From Kluyvera ascorbata ATCC 33433 (GTDB taxonomy: Bacteria > Pseudomonadota > Gammaproteobacteria > Enterobacterales > Enterobacteriaceae), in the NCBI RefSeq assembly GCF_000735365.1, contig NZ_JMPL01000036.1:1-36684 (forward strand): a stretch of 36,684 nucleotides of DNA, in the 5' to 3' direction. Numbering within the stretch: the stretch's first letter is position 1; the number at the start of each line of letters is the position of its first letter. A program made the translations under genes and the position numbers. The notes beneath the pieces are model-generated. The model was not told the DNA's origin. It worked only from the letters and a program-made list of their open reading frames with translations, and did not search any database. Below are positions 9,710-18,691 of the stretch, piece after piece.

Positions 9710-10303
9710 CTACGCTTCGTAAAAATTATAAATCCCCGCCGCCATCACCAGCTGCGATGCAATCTCATACGCCTTCTCGCGCCCGACCAGCAGGTCGATA
9801 ATCTTCAGCCCGAAATCAATCGATGTGCCCGGCCCCTGGCTGGTCAGCAGGTTGACGCGTGGGTCCCAGACTACACGCTTATCCTGCCACTGGCCTTCAG
9901 GGATCTGGTCCTTCAGCGCCGGGAAACCGGTCATATTGCCGATAGGGAAGAGCTCGTGTGGCACTAGCACGGTAGCGGCCGCCGCGCAGATAGCGGCAAC
10001 AATGCGCCCGGAGTGATGAAACTGTCTCACCGTCTCGACCAGCAGCGGGCTATCGCGGAAGCACTCTGCACCTTTAATGCCGCCGGGTAGAATGATGATA
10101 TCGAAGTCACCGTCCGCGACTTCGACCAGCGGGGCATCGGCCAGTAGCTTAACGCCGCGTGAGCAGGTAATGGTCAGGTTGCCATCGCTGGCGACGCTGG
10201 CGGTGGTGACGCTGATGCCGCCACGCACTAACAGATCGATAGTGGTGACGGCTTCCATCTCTTCACTACCAGGAGCGAGGCAAATCAGTGCCGACGCGCT
10301 CAT
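9710..10303 (-). CDS. yajL: DJ-1 superfamily protein YajL
   Basis: YajL is the closest enteric homologue of human DJ-1/PARK7. In E. coli it has been described as an oxidative-stress chaperone, and a deglycase activity has been proposed. The start at 10303 gives [20 protein letters not shown], 197 aa, one residue longer than E. coli (extra C-terminal Ala). An ATG-like start 10 codons upstream (10333) is open but lacks family support. The conserved nucleophilic Cys106 ([10 protein letters not shown]) and the supporting Glu near residue 15 are present. It overlaps the end of panE by 38 nt, as expected for a panE-yajL transcript. Confidence 0.96.
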   Translation of the reverse strand: MSASALICLAPGSEEMEAVTTIDLLVRGGISVTTASVASDGNLTITCSRGVKLLADAPLVEVADGDFDIIILPGGIKGAECFRDSPLLVETVRQFHHSGRIVAAICAAAATVLVPHELFPIGNMTGFPALKDQIPEGQWQDKRVVWDPRVNLLTSQGPGTSIDFGLKIIDLLVGREKAYEIASQLVMAAGIYNFYEA

Positions 10304-11177
10304 ATTCACTCTCCTTACGTTTAACCCGTTCATACAGGCGAGTATTTTCCGGCACCGGAATGCCGTGCGCCCGCGCGCGTTTGAGCAGGTAACCGGTGAT
10401 GTAGTCGATTTCCGTATGCCGCTGCGCGCGGATGTCCTGCAGCATGGAGGAAATGTTCTCCGCCGTCAGGTCAATGACCTGATTAACATAAAATAACAGA
10501 CTTTCCGGGGAGGTATGAAATCCTTCCCGCGTCATGGTCATCGCCACTTCGTCGCAAATGCGTGCCACCTGCTCCTGATGATGTTGCAGTTCACCGTTCG
10601 GGCAGTTCATCAGCGCGGTCATTGGGTTAATCACGCAGTTCACGGCGAGTTTACGCCACATGGCGGAGTGAATATTGTCATGCCAGGCGACGTCCGGGAG
10701 CACGTTCTGGAGCGTTTCCGCAAGCTGGCTGTAATCGTGGTCGTAGCGTTTGGCAGGACCGATATGGGTGGTACCGTTGGCGACGTGGATAATGATATTG
10801 CCGTCGCGACGTGCGGCCTGAGTGGTTGCACCCAGCAAAATGGGCTGCTGGATACCGTTAAGTTCCAGCAGCGTGCCCATACCGTTGTGGATCAGTAAAA
10901 TCGGCGTGGTCGCCGGAAGCGTGGCCGCCAGACTTCTGACGGCATCAGAAACCTGCCAGGCTTTGAGCGTGACCAGCAGCAAATCGCTTTGCGCCAGGAA
11001 ATCGGGATCGTTGGCGATAAGTGATTGGTTGAATACGCTACCGTCCAGCTCCATAAGGTTTACGCTGCAATAGGGCTGAGGTACACGTAACCATCCCTGT
11101 ACTTCAAATCCTTTTTTATGGAGCGCCGTCATCCATAGCTGGCCTAGCGCACCACATCCCAATACGGTAATTTTCAA
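10266..11177 (-). CDS. panE: 2-dehydropantoate 2-reductase (ketopantoate reductase)
   Basis: PanE reduces ketopantoate to pantoate with NADPH in pantothenate and coenzyme A synthesis. The product is 303 aa, equal to E. coli. The N-terminal Rossmann motif GCGALG is at residues 7-12, the catalytic Lys176 lies in [12 protein letters not shown], and the C-terminal helical domain holds the conserved [10 protein letters not shown] segment. The start codon is TTG (11175-11177 on the complement), where E. coli has ATG. AAGGAGG precedes it, with an out-of-frame ATG between the two. Its 3' end overlaps yajL. Confidence 0.96.
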   Translation of the reverse strand: MKITVLGCGALGQLWMTALHKKGFEVQGWLRVPQPYCSVNLMELDGSVFNQSLIANDPDFLAQSDLLLVTLKAWQVSDAVRSLAATLPATTPILLIHNGMGTLLELNGIQQPILLGATTQAARRDGNIIIHVANGTTHIGPAKRYDHDYSQLAETLQNVLPDVAWHDNIHSAMWRKLAVNCVINPMTALMNCPNGELQHHQEQVARICDEVAMTMTREGFHTSPESLLFYVNQVIDLTAENISSMLQDIRAQRHTEIDYITGYLLKRARAHGIPVPENTRLYERVKRKESEYERVGTDLPRSW

Positions 11178-11276
11178 ACATCCTCCTTACCACACCAGAT
11201 ACTGCTGGTATGTCATACTTCACGCGATAACTCGAATAAGTATAGCGTTATCAACTAAGCTTCCGGGGATAACAAG

Positions 11277-11311
11277 TTGAGTTATGCCGCGTTGCAGGTA
11301 TTATGCAACGC
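11277..11311 (+). promoter_or_regulatory. Candidate sigma-70 promoter of yajQ with an overlapping perfect inverted repeat
   Basis: The -35 is TTGAGT (11277-11282) and the -10 is TATTAT (11299-11304), 16 nt apart. GCGTTGCA (11289-11296) and TGCAACGC (11304-11311) are a perfect 8-bp inverted repeat that brackets the -10. This is the geometry of an operator, or of a hairpin at the transcript start. The regulator is unknown. Confidence 0.55.
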
Positions 11312-11336
11312 AAACGAAACTAAGGGAGGGGAAAAG

Positions 11337-11828
11337 ATGCCATCTTTCGATATTGTCTCTGAAGTCGATCTTCAGGAAGCGCGTAACGGCGTGGATAACG
11401 CAGCCCGTGAGGTTGAGTCACGTTTCGATTTTCGCGGTGTAGAAGCGAAAATTGAGCTGAACGAAGCGAATAAGACCATTAAGGTGCTGAGCGAGTCTGA
11501 CTTCCAGGTCAACCAACTGCTGGATATCCTGCGCGCCAAGCTGCTTAAGCGCGGCATCGAAGGCGCATCACTTGATGTACCTGAAGAGTTCGTACACAGC
11601 GGCAAAACCTGGTTTGTGGAAGCCAAGCTGAAACAGGGTATTGAAAGCAGCGTTCAGAAGAAGCTTGTGAAGCTGATTAAAGACAGCAAGCTGAAGGTGC
11701 AAGCGCAGATTCAGGGTGAAGAGATTCGTATCACCGGGAAATCCCGCGACGATCTGCAGGCCGTAATGGCGCTGGTGCGCGGCGGCGACCTCGGTCAGCC
11801 GTTCCAGTTTAAAAACTTCCGCGACTAA
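11337..11828 (+). CDS. yajQ: Nucleotide-binding protein YajQ (UPF0234/DUF520 family)
   Basis: The product is 163 aa from ATG 11337, the E. coli length, with the family start [17 protein letters not shown] and GAGGGGAAAAG as ribosome binding site. An in-frame start 20 codons upstream is open but unsupported. The family has two RNP-like alpha/beta domains. Members bind nucleotides or tRNA, and in some bacteria bind cyclic di-GMP as effectors; the enterobacterial role is unsettled. It is convergent with yajR. Confidence 0.96.
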   Translation: MPSFDIVSEVDLQEARNGVDNAAREVESRFDFRGVEAKIELNEANKTIKVLSESDFQVNQLLDILRAKLLKRGIEGASLDVPEEFVHSGKTWFVEAKLKQGIESSVQKKLVKLIKDSKLKVQAQIQGEEIRITGKSRDDLQAVMALVRGGDLGQPFQFKNFRD

Positions 11829-11839
11829 TCGTGAAAGTG

Positions 11840-11863
11840 CTGCCCACACTCCGGTGCGGGCAG
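11840..11863. terminator. Hairpin between convergent yajQ and yajR
   Basis: CTGCCCACAC and GTGCGGGCAG pair with a single mismatch around TCCG. There is no long T-tract on either side, so its strength as an intrinsic terminator is uncertain. Its position between two converging stops supports a shared 3'-end role. Confidence 0.55.
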
Positions 11864-11870
11864 TCTCGTC

Positions 11871-13235
11871 TTATCTGGCGGCCATCGCCTGCTCAACCTC
11901 GAAGCGGTTCGTCACTTTGCTGTCAATCTTGATGTATGCGGAGTGCTCCTGCGCCACCACCAACACCTCTTTTACGCCCTCGGTCGCCAGCAGGCGCTCG
12001 CGCAGCGCGTCGTCAGCATTCACATCGTCCGGGATCTGCACGCGCAGGCTACTAACGTACGGCGGCTCCTGCATCGTCATCGAGACCAACAGCCATGCGG
12101 TTGCCAGCAGCGCTCCGGCGAGAAACACCGTTTGCGAGTCAAACAGGCCGTCAATCCAGCCGCCCAGCGAACCGCCGATGGCAACGCCAAGGAACTGGCT
12201 GGTGGAGTAAATCCCCATCGCTGTGCCTTTATAGCCCGCAGGCGCTTCTTTGCTGATAAGCGAGGGCAGCAGCGCTTCCATCAGGTTAAACGCGAGGAAG
12301 AAAATCTGTACGCCAGCGACCAGTTCCCAGAAGTAATTACCGGAACCCCACAGCACAATTTCTGCAATCAGCAGCAAGGCGATGCACAGCACGAACACGC
12401 GCTTCATGCGGCGCTTTACTTCGGCATAAATAATAAATGGGACGACGGCGATAAACGAGACGACCATGGTCACCAGGTAGATTTTCCAGTGCTCGGAAGC
12501 CGGGAAGCCAGCGGATTCCAGCTGACCAGGAAGCGCCACGAAGGTCGACATCAGCAGGATATGCAGGCACATGATCCCGAAGTTCAGCTTCAGCAATTTC
12601 GGCTCCATCAGCACTTTGCTAAAGCAGCCTTTGACCATTCCTGATTCGCGGTTGAGCACGTGGTTTTTGCTGTCCGGCACTACCCAGAGGGTGAGCAGGA
12701 TGCCAAGCGTCGCCAGCCCGGCAATCATCCAGAACAGCGCGTGCAGGCCGAGCTTGTGGGTAATAATCGGACCCAGCACCATGGCAATCGCGAAGGTCAC
12801 ACCAAAGCTGACGCCGATAAACGCCATCGCCTTGGTGCGGTTTTGTTCACGGGTAAGGTCGGAAAGCAGCGCCATGACCGCAGCGGCAATTGCGCCAGAA
12901 CCTTGCAGCGCGCGGCCGAGGATAATGCCCCAGATAGAATCCGACATTGCGGCAATCACACTGCCGAGGACGAAAATAGCCAGGCCGCCGACAATCAGCG
13001 GTTTGCGGCCAATGCGATCGGAGATTAACCCGAAGGGGATCTGAAATACCGCCTGCGCCAGTCCGTAAATACCAATCGCCAGGCCAATCAGCGCTTCGCT
13101 TGCGCCCTGCAATGCCATGCCGTATGTGGTCAGAACCGGAAGGACCATAAACATACCGAGCATACGCAAAGAAAATACGGTCCCTAAACCCCAGGTGGCG
13201 CGTAACTCACCCGGCGTCATTTTGTAATCGTTCAT
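11871..13235 (-). CDS. yajR: MFS transporter YajR
   Basis: YajR is a 12-helix major facilitator superfamily drug/proton antiporter-type protein with a cytosolic C-terminal ferredoxin-like YAM domain. The product is 454 aa from ATG 13235 (MNDYKMTPGELRATWG), the E. coli length. A GTG two codons upstream is possible, but GAGGTGGGA fits the ATG better. Motif A is seen as GLISDRIGRKPLIVGG after TM2. The YAM domain occupies about residues 390-454 (PPYVSSLRVQIPDDVN and EEVEQ-like end). The substrate is not known. In E. coli K-12 the next gene is cyoE; here about 9.4 kb intervene. Confidence 0.96.
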   Translation of the reverse strand: MNDYKMTPGELRATWGLGTVFSLRMLGMFMVLPVLTTYGMALQGASEALIGLAIGIYGLAQAVFQIPFGLISDRIGRKPLIVGGLAIFVLGSVIAAMSDSIWGIILGRALQGSGAIAAAVMALLSDLTREQNRTKAMAFIGVSFGVTFAIAMVLGPIITHKLGLHALFWMIAGLATLGILLTLWVVPDSKNHVLNRESGMVKGCFSKVLMEPKLLKLNFGIMCLHILLMSTFVALPGQLESAGFPASEHWKIYLVTMVVSFIAVVPFIIYAEVKRRMKRVFVLCIALLLIAEIVLWGSGNYFWELVAGVQIFFLAFNLMEALLPSLISKEAPAGYKGTAMGIYSTSQFLGVAIGGSLGGWIDGLFDSQTVFLAGALLATAWLLVSMTMQEPPYVSSLRVQIPDDVNADDALRERLLATEGVKEVLVVAQEHSAYIKIDSKVTNRFEVEQAMAAR

Positions 13236-13357
13236 TCCCACCTCAATATAAAAGCTGGGAGTAGTGTAGTGCGGGGAGAGGGCAGGGTAAACAGACGGTT
13301 AATTAACAAATATTACATTATTGAATCATTTGTGCGGAATAGCGACATAAACAATAA

Positions 13358-13381
13358 CCCGGCGGCACCAGGGCCGCCGGG
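13358..13381 (-). terminator. Terminator of the seven-gene accessory operon
   Basis: CCCGGCGGC (13358-13366) and GCCGCCGGG (13373-13381) form a perfect 9-bp GC-rich stem. On the minus strand it is followed by TTATTGTTTATG, a T-rich tail. It sits 13 nt after the stop codon of the last gene of the operon. Confidence 0.8.
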
Positions 13382-13393
13382 GGGAAAGCCTGG

Positions 13394-14413
13394 TCAGGCG
13401 GCTTTCTGCGATATTTGGCGAATAGCGTCGATCACTTCCAGTGAACGTAAAGCATCCGCCGCATCAATGATTGGCTCGGCCTCACCGACGATCACTTGCA
13501 GGAAATGGCGCAACTGTAGAATAAAGGGATCGATAGGTTCAACGGCGAGCGTTTCCTGTAATAACGGCGCGTGCCAGCCACGTTGTTCACCGTAGCGCCA
13601 CCAGCGCATTTGCGGTATCGCCAGCGCGCCTTTGCTGCCGGAAATCAGATAGCAGTTTTCTGGGGTATGGGCGTAAATTTCATTCTCTGCCGAGTTCATC
13701 TCCCAGCTCCACGGGCTGACGCCGCAGTCGCTTAGCACAGCGCTTCCGAGCGCTCCGCAGGCAAAACGCAGATTCACTACCGCACTGTCTTCGTTAGCGA
13801 ACCCGCGTCCGGCATTGCTGGTCATTGCCTGTACCTCTTCAATTTCACCGAGAAGATAGCGCAGCAGATCGATATCGTGCACCAGATTAACCAGTAGAGG
13901 CCCGGCGCCCGGTTCACGACGCCAGGCGACGTCGAAGTAGTCATCGGGCTTTTGCAGGATCCAGTGCGCCGAAACCGCCACGATGTTGCCCAGCTCACCG
14001 CTGTCGATAAGCGTCTTTGCCGCTGCCGTTAGCGCGTTGTGCCGCCGGTGGTGGCCCACCAGGACGGGAACCCCACGCAGTGCCGCAGCGTCGACTAGCT
14101 CCTGCGCGCGTTCTGGTGATTCGGCGACTGGTTTTTCCACCAGCACCGGAATGCCGCGTTCCACGCAGGCGATAGCGCACGGTACGTGCAGGGTATTTGG
14201 CGTAGCGTTAATCACCCCCTGTGGGTTGGTCCGATCCAGCATGTCATTGATATCGGCATACCACGCGACACCCAGCGATGCCGCCAGCGTCTGAGCCTGA
14301 GGTGAAGGATCGGCCAGCGCAACCAGCTCCGCTTCAGGCGTCTGCTGAATAACGTCAATATGCTTGCGACCGATAGCGCCCGCGCCGATAACGGCAAGAC
14401 GGATGCGATTCAT
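13394..14413 (-). CDS. Gfo/Idh/MocA family NAD(P)-dependent oxidoreductase
   Basis: The product is 339 aa. An N-terminal Rossmann domain begins LAVIGAGAIGRKHIDVI (GxGxxG at about residues 10-15). The family EKP motif is at about 94-96 (VLVEKPVAES), and a C-terminal alpha/beta domain contains LLVNLVHDIDLLRYLLGE, with the His/Asp pair typical of substrate binding. Family members oxidise hydroxyl groups of sugars, inositols and related polyols. It is last in the operon, and its ATG overlaps the transporter stop by 4 nt. The substrate is unknown. In context it probably oxidises a ring hydroxyl or a sugar-like moiety of the transported compound. Confidence 0.9.
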   Translation of the reverse strand: MNRIRLAVIGAGAIGRKHIDVIQQTPEAELVALADPSPQAQTLAASLGVAWYADINDMLDRTNPQGVINATPNTLHVPCAIACVERGIPVLVEKPVAESPERAQELVDAAALRGVPVLVGHHRRHNALTAAAKTLIDSGELGNIVAVSAHWILQKPDDYFDVAWRREPGAGPLLVNLVHDIDLLRYLLGEIEEVQAMTSNAGRGFANEDSAVVNLRFACGALGSAVLSDCGVSPWSWEMNSAENEIYAHTPENCYLISGSKGALAIPQMRWWRYGEQRGWHAPLLQETLAVEPIDPFILQLRHFLQVIVGEAEPIIDAADALRSLEVIDAIRQISQKAA

Positions 14414-15774
14414 GATGGGCTCCTCAGGGTGGTTGTGATGGTGGATTTCGCCTTGGCCGGGCTTGCCGCCCAGTAACCTTTGGCGGCCAGACCGATGACG
14501 GTCAGGGCTGCGGGGATACCGAGGATCAGGAATACCGATTTAAAATCGAGCCCCAGCGCCAGCATTTCCGCACCGGCGAAGGCGCTTAGAATGGCGCCGA
14601 TTCGCCCGACACCGTGCATCCAGCTTGAGCCGGTAGCACGGGCCTGGGTGGGATAGAAACGGGCGGAAAGGGCGTTCATACCGGTATTCGCACCGTTAAG
14701 GCAGGCGCCGCTGACGAAGGCCAGCAGGCACAGCAACGGGAAGTTCACCCCTGCGTAGCCAATCGCCATGGTGAACAGACCGCCCACGGCGAAGATAACC
14801 CCCAGCGCCCGATGCGGATCGATGCGGTCCATCAGCCAGCCTGCGAACAACGAGCCAACGGTGCCGCCAGCCTGGTAAATGGCGGTCATTATCGCCGCCT
14901 GACTGACGGTCAGACCTATCTCTTTTACCAGCGTCGGCAGCCAGCTACCGAGGATATACACCAGGAACAGCCCCATAAAATAGACCAGCCACAGCATCAG
15001 CGAGCCGAACAAATACTCGCGTGACAGCACAATGCGCATGGCGCTGCTCTTAATAGGCTGCTGGGGCAGAATAAAGCTGACATTTTCGCTGACCTGACCG
15101 GGGAAAAACCGCTGAAGGATGGCGTGTATTCGCGCGGCGGGGGCCTGCTTAATCACCAGGAAGCGCGCCGATTCTGGCAGCTTCCAGATAAGTACCGGTG
15201 CGAATAACAGCGGCAGCACGCCGCCCAGCGCCATCAATGAGTGCCAGCCAAACTGTGGAATAAGCCATGAGGCGGCAAACCCGCCGATGGCCGCACCAAA
15301 GGTAAAGCCGCAGAAGATGACGGTGATAATAAACGAGCGCTGACGCTCCGGTGCGTACTCCGAGACCAGCGTGCTCATGTTAGGCATGGCAGCGCCCAGC
15401 CCGAGTCCGGTCATAAAGCGGAAGAAGATCATCTGTTCGATGTTCTGGGAAAACGCCGTAGCGATAGTCCAGAAACCGAAGAAGAAGACGCTGTTAATGA
15501 TGATTTTTTTGCGCCCCAGCCAGTCGGCAAGCGGCCCGGAGAAGAGCGCACCGAGCGCAAGGCCAATCAGCGCGGTACTGATAACAAAGCCGAGCTCATG
15601 GTTGCTGACGCCCCATTCCTGCTTCAGCGTTGGGGCGATAAAACCCATAATGGCGATATCAAAACCGTCCAGCGCAATGACGCAAAAACCGAGAAAAATG
15701 ACCAGCTTCTGGTAGCGGCTGAGCGGGTTGGTGTTAATTAATTCTCTGACATCCAGGCGTTGTGTCTGTGACAT
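14410..15774 (-). CDS. MFS transporter, aromatic acid:H+ symporter (AAHS)-like
   Basis: The product is 454 aa with about 12 hydrophobic segments. The AAHS hallmark DGFDIAIMGFIAPTLKQEW lies in TM1 (Asp residues near 35 and 38), and the MFS loop 2-3 motif reads SGPLADWLGRKKIII. LPESARFLVIK, typical of sugar/aromatic acid transporters, follows TM6. PcaK, MhpT, BenK and VanK belong to this family and import hydroxylated benzoates, phenylpropanoids, or shikimate- and quinate-type acids. The exact substrate cannot be read from sequence, but a monocarboxylic ring compound fits. It overlaps the Gfo/Idh gene by 4 nt and starts 13 nt after the TIM-barrel gene. Confidence 0.9.
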   Translation of the reverse strand: MSQTQRLDVRELINTNPLSRYQKLVIFLGFCVIALDGFDIAIMGFIAPTLKQEWGVSNHELGFVISTALIGLALGALFSGPLADWLGRKKIIINSVFFFGFWTIATAFSQNIEQMIFFRFMTGLGLGAAMPNMSTLVSEYAPERQRSFIITVIFCGFTFGAAIGGFAASWLIPQFGWHSLMALGGVLPLLFAPVLIWKLPESARFLVIKQAPAARIHAILQRFFPGQVSENVSFILPQQPIKSSAMRIVLSREYLFGSLMLWLVYFMGLFLVYILGSWLPTLVKEIGLTVSQAAIMTAIYQAGGTVGSLFAGWLMDRIDPHRALGVIFAVGGLFTMAIGYAGVNFPLLCLLAFVSGACLNGANTGMNALSARFYPTQARATGSSWMHGVGRIGAILSAFAGAEMLALGLDFKSVFLILGIPAALTVIGLAAKGYWAASPAKAKSTITTTLRSPS

Positions 15775-15787
15775 GGCGAGCTCCCGT

Positions 15788-16591
15788 TTACAGGAAGGAT
15801 TGTGCAGCGTTAAACAGCAACTGAGCGCGTTGTTGTGCCGGTAGTGCTCCCTGTGCGCCGGCCAACGGCACCTCTACCGAGACGGGGATGGTCGGCGGGA
15901 GCGCCGCAAGCAGGCCGCGGAGATCCAGCTCACCCTCGCCCGGGACACGACGCGCGCTGCGGGCCTGATAAATCAACTCCTGGGTATCCGTGGGTATTTG
16001 CGCCGGGGCATCGCAGAGCTGCATATAGTTCAGTTGTTCTGGCGCGAGCGCGCTCAGTGCTTCCAGCGACTCGCCCGCACGCCAGAAGTGAATGGTATCT
16101 ACCAGAATGCCAACGTTGCGCTGCCCGCTTTCAGTAATCAGCTTTTGCGCGCTGGCAAGCGTGGGCAGATGGGTCCACGGCATCGGCTCCAGGTTCATGG
16201 TCAGGCCGTAGGCTTCCCCCGCCTGTGCCAGCTTCGCCAGGTTCTCCGCGCAGCGAGAAAGGTTATCGTCATTACCAGCGACCAGCACCTGCTGGGCTTC
16301 CAGCCGTGCAGCGGTTTCCAGGAACGGACGCAGCGCATCGAGGTTGAAATCCGGCGTCAGGCGGACAATTTCCACGTCGGAGACGCGAATGCCGGTATCG
16401 CGGAGTGCAGCCAGCGTTTCGCGTACCGTACGCGTATCGCCAAGCATGTCGTAATCGGGGTCGTCAGGCGTTGCGGGCAGCAGGCGAATGCCGACGTGGC
16501 TGTAGCCGGTGAGCGCGGCGATGCGCACCTGTTCCGGCGGTGAAACGTCCAGCACGGTCAGTGCCGCAAGGGAGAGAGAACGCATATTCAT
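15788..16591 (-). CDS. Sugar phosphate isomerase/epimerase-like TIM barrel (AP endonuclease 2 superfamily)
   Basis: The product is 267 aa. The xylose-isomerase-like barrel is indicated by MNLEPMPW (metal-binding Glu), GILVDTIHFWRAGESLEAL (Asp/His pair), YMQLCDAP and VPGEGELDLRGLLAAL, ending in SVEVPL with a likely metal-binding Glu. The superfamily includes inosose dehydratase IolE, hydroxypyruvate isomerase and 3-dehydroshikimate dehydratases. Which reaction applies is not decidable here; a dehydratase or isomerase acting on a ring ketone is plausible given the neighbours. The first ATG is chosen because GGAG lies 5 nt upstream. A 74-nt gap separates it from the preceding flavoprotein, the longest in the operon. 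Confidence 0.85.
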   Translation of the reverse strand: MNMRSLSLAALTVLDVSPPEQVRIAALTGYSHVGIRLLPATPDDPDYDMLGDTRTVRETLAALRDTGIRVSDVEIVRLTPDFNLDALRPFLETAARLEAQQVLVAGNDDNLSRCAENLAKLAQAGEAYGLTMNLEPMPWTHLPTLASAQKLITESGQRNVGILVDTIHFWRAGESLEALSALAPEQLNYMQLCDAPAQIPTDTQELIYQARSARRVPGEGELDLRGLLAALPPTIPVSVEVPLAGAQGALPAQQRAQLLFNAAQSFL

Positions 16592-16665
16592 ACAGACTCC
16601 AGTACAGTTGCAGGTGAGGTTTGTTGTTATGTTTGGCGCCTTTCCCTGGCTAAATGCGTGTTTTT

Positions 16666-18360
16666 TTATGAGGTTATATTTGCGGACAGATTTTTACCCA
16701 CCAGATAACCAAAGGTCATGGCGGGGCCTAGCGTGATGCCGCCGCTGGGGTAGAACCCCTGCATCACGCTCGACATATCGTTGCCCACGGCGAACAGGCC
16801 GGGGATGGGATGTTGCTCGGCGTCCAGAACGCGCGCCCGTTCGTCGGTTTTCAGGCCGCTGAATGAGCCAAGCGAACCGGGCAGAATGCGTACCGCGAAG
16901 TAAGGTGCCTGTTGCAGCTCGCCCAGCGTTGGGTTGGGCTGGTGGCTGGCATCACCCTGCGCGCAGTTATAGGCCGATGCGCCGCGCTGGAAGTCGTCAT
17001 CGTGGGCCTGACGGGCAAAGCCATTGAAGCGATTCACGGTGTCGCTGAGCGTTGACGCGTCGATGCCGCATTTTTGCGCCAGGGCTTCCAGCGTGTCGGC
17101 GCTTTGCAGATAGCCGGTTCGAAGCCAGGCTTTCACCGGGAACGGCGTGGGGCGTGCATGACCCAGCCCGTAGCGGTGCAGCGCACGGCTGTCGGCAATC
17201 AGCCAGGCTACCGGCTTTTCGCCTTCCGGCGTGGCGTCCAGCAGTGCGGCGATAAAGTCGTGGTAGGAGTCGGCTTCATTGACGAAGCGTTTGCCGTTGC
17301 TGCGTACCGCAATAAAACCGGGTTTGGCGCGCTCAACCAGGTGAGGGAATGCTAACTGTAGCCCGCTGGCGAGCGAGACGCGGGAGACGGGGGCCCACGC
17401 CATGGGGTGCTTAAGCGAGCTATCAAACTGTCCGCCCGCGGTTTCACCAAGGCGAATGCCGTCACCCTGATTTCCCGGAGGCGCGGCGGAGAAATGGCCG
17501 TAGCCCTGCGCCGCGTGTGGCACCTGCCCGGCCAGGCGCTGTTTATCGTGCGGAAAACCGCCGCAGGCCAGCACTACCGCACGGGCGTTAACCTGAATTT
17601 CGCCGTCATCACTATTGAGGATGGCGCCGGTCACGCCGCGGTTATCCTGCAATAAACGCGTCACCGGTGCATTGAGCTGGAAGTTCACATTAGCGTCCAG
17701 CGCAGAACGAAGAAGACGCGCGACCAGCGCATTGCCGTTGACCAGATGACGCCCGCGGCCATAGCACAGGCGTTGCCAGCCGTGACGCATCAGGCGGCGG
17801 GCGGCATACAGTGCCGATCGCGGCGAGCGCGTGGCGTTAAAGAAGTGCGCCATATCAGCGCCGCCCGCAATGCCCATGCCGGCAAGGCTGATAGTCTCCA
17901 GCGGCGGGCGCAGTCGGTGAAGCCAGTCGCCTAACCCGCGGGCATCGTACGGTTTTGCGGTGACGGAGCGACCACCGGTGGCATAGCCTGGGCTGTTATG
18001 AAAGTCGGGCATTTTGCTGCCGGACAGAAACTGCACGGCGGTGTTTTTCCGGAAAAAATCCACCATTTCCGGGCCGTAGCGTAAAAAGGTGCGCAGGCGT
18101 GCATCGGCGGGGCGGCCCTCCATCTCGGATTGCAGATAGCGCAGTGGGGCGGCATCGTCCTCCATTATGCCTTCCTCACGGGCCAGCGGGTTTTGCGGGA
18201 TCCATAGCCATCCGCCCGACCATGCGCTGGTGCCGCCGATCGTCGATTCCTTTTCGGCGACGAGCACCCGCGCGCCGTGCAACGCGGCGGTGACGGCGGC
18301 AGAAAGCCCGGCGGCACCGGAGCCAATCACCAGCATATCTACCTCTACATGCCTGCTCAT
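16666..18360 (-). CDS. FAD-dependent oxidoreductase, 3-ketosteroid-delta1-dehydrogenase/fumarate reductase family (copy 1)
   Basis: The product is 564 aa with no signal peptide. The N-terminal FAD motif is VIGSGAAGLSAAVTAALHG (about residues 11-29), followed by EKESTIGGTSAWSGG. NEADSYHDF lies mid-protein. The C-terminal FAD-closing segment is GNDMSSVMQGFYPSGGITLG. In 3-ketosteroid delta1-dehydrogenases the equivalent stretch carries a catalytic Tyr and a Gly four residues later; here these are Tyr537 and Gly541. The family desaturates ring carbons next to a ketone, or runs in reverse as a reductase. It follows the NIPSNAP gene by 10 nt and is paralogous to the flavoprotein at 18688-20382. Confidence 0.88.
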   Translation of the reverse strand: MSRHVEVDMLVIGSGAAGLSAAVTAALHGARVLVAEKESTIGGTSAWSGGWLWIPQNPLAREEGIMEDDAAPLRYLQSEMEGRPADARLRTFLRYGPEMVDFFRKNTAVQFLSGSKMPDFHNSPGYATGGRSVTAKPYDARGLGDWLHRLRPPLETISLAGMGIAGGADMAHFFNATRSPRSALYAARRLMRHGWQRLCYGRGRHLVNGNALVARLLRSALDANVNFQLNAPVTRLLQDNRGVTGAILNSDDGEIQVNARAVVLACGGFPHDKQRLAGQVPHAAQGYGHFSAAPPGNQGDGIRLGETAGGQFDSSLKHPMAWAPVSRVSLASGLQLAFPHLVERAKPGFIAVRSNGKRFVNEADSYHDFIAALLDATPEGEKPVAWLIADSRALHRYGLGHARPTPFPVKAWLRTGYLQSADTLEALAQKCGIDASTLSDTVNRFNGFARQAHDDDFQRGASAYNCAQGDASHQPNPTLGELQQAPYFAVRILPGSLGSFSGLKTDERARVLDAEQHPIPGLFAVGNDMSSVMQGFYPSGGITLGPAMTFGYLVGKNLSANITS

Positions 18361-18370
18361 GGGGCACTCC

Positions 18371-18691
18371 TTATTGCAGCGGCGAGAAATCGGTGGGACG
18401 CATCAGCACCGATTCCAGACGCTCAACCGCTGCCAGTTCGCGGTTTTTCCGCGAGAAGGTTAGCCAGCGCTCGTCCTGAGACATACGCGCCCGGCGCACC
18501 AGACGGTCATCCAGGCTCTCGTAGGCCCAGATATGCACCACCTGATTGACCACGCCGATTTCGGTAAAGAAAAAGCCAATCAGCTTGCCGAGATGTTCGG
18601 TTTGCACCGCAAAGGCGTCGCTTTTGTACAGCGCCAGCCAGTCGGCCATTTTCAGTGGATTGATGGTGTAGGTGCGTTTTTCGTAGATCAT
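18371..18691 (-). CDS. NIPSNAP family protein
   Basis: The product is 106 aa, the size of a single NIPSNAP (dimeric alpha/beta barrel-like) domain. It begins MIYEKRTYTINPLKMADWL and contains FFTEIGVVNQVVHIWAYES, the usual G-L-N-Q-V-V-H-I-W block, followed by DRLVRRARM. The biochemical function of the family is not established. Bacterial members often occur in catabolic operons beside flavoproteins. It is coupled by ATGA overlap to the flavoprotein upstream and lies 10 nt before the next one, so it sits between two paralogous flavoenzymes. Confidence 0.88.
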   Translation of the reverse strand: MIYEKRTYTINPLKMADWLALYKSDAFAVQTEHLGKLIGFFFTEIGVVNQVVHIWAYESLDDRLVRRARMSQDERWLTFSRKNRELAAVERLESVLMRPTDFSPLQ

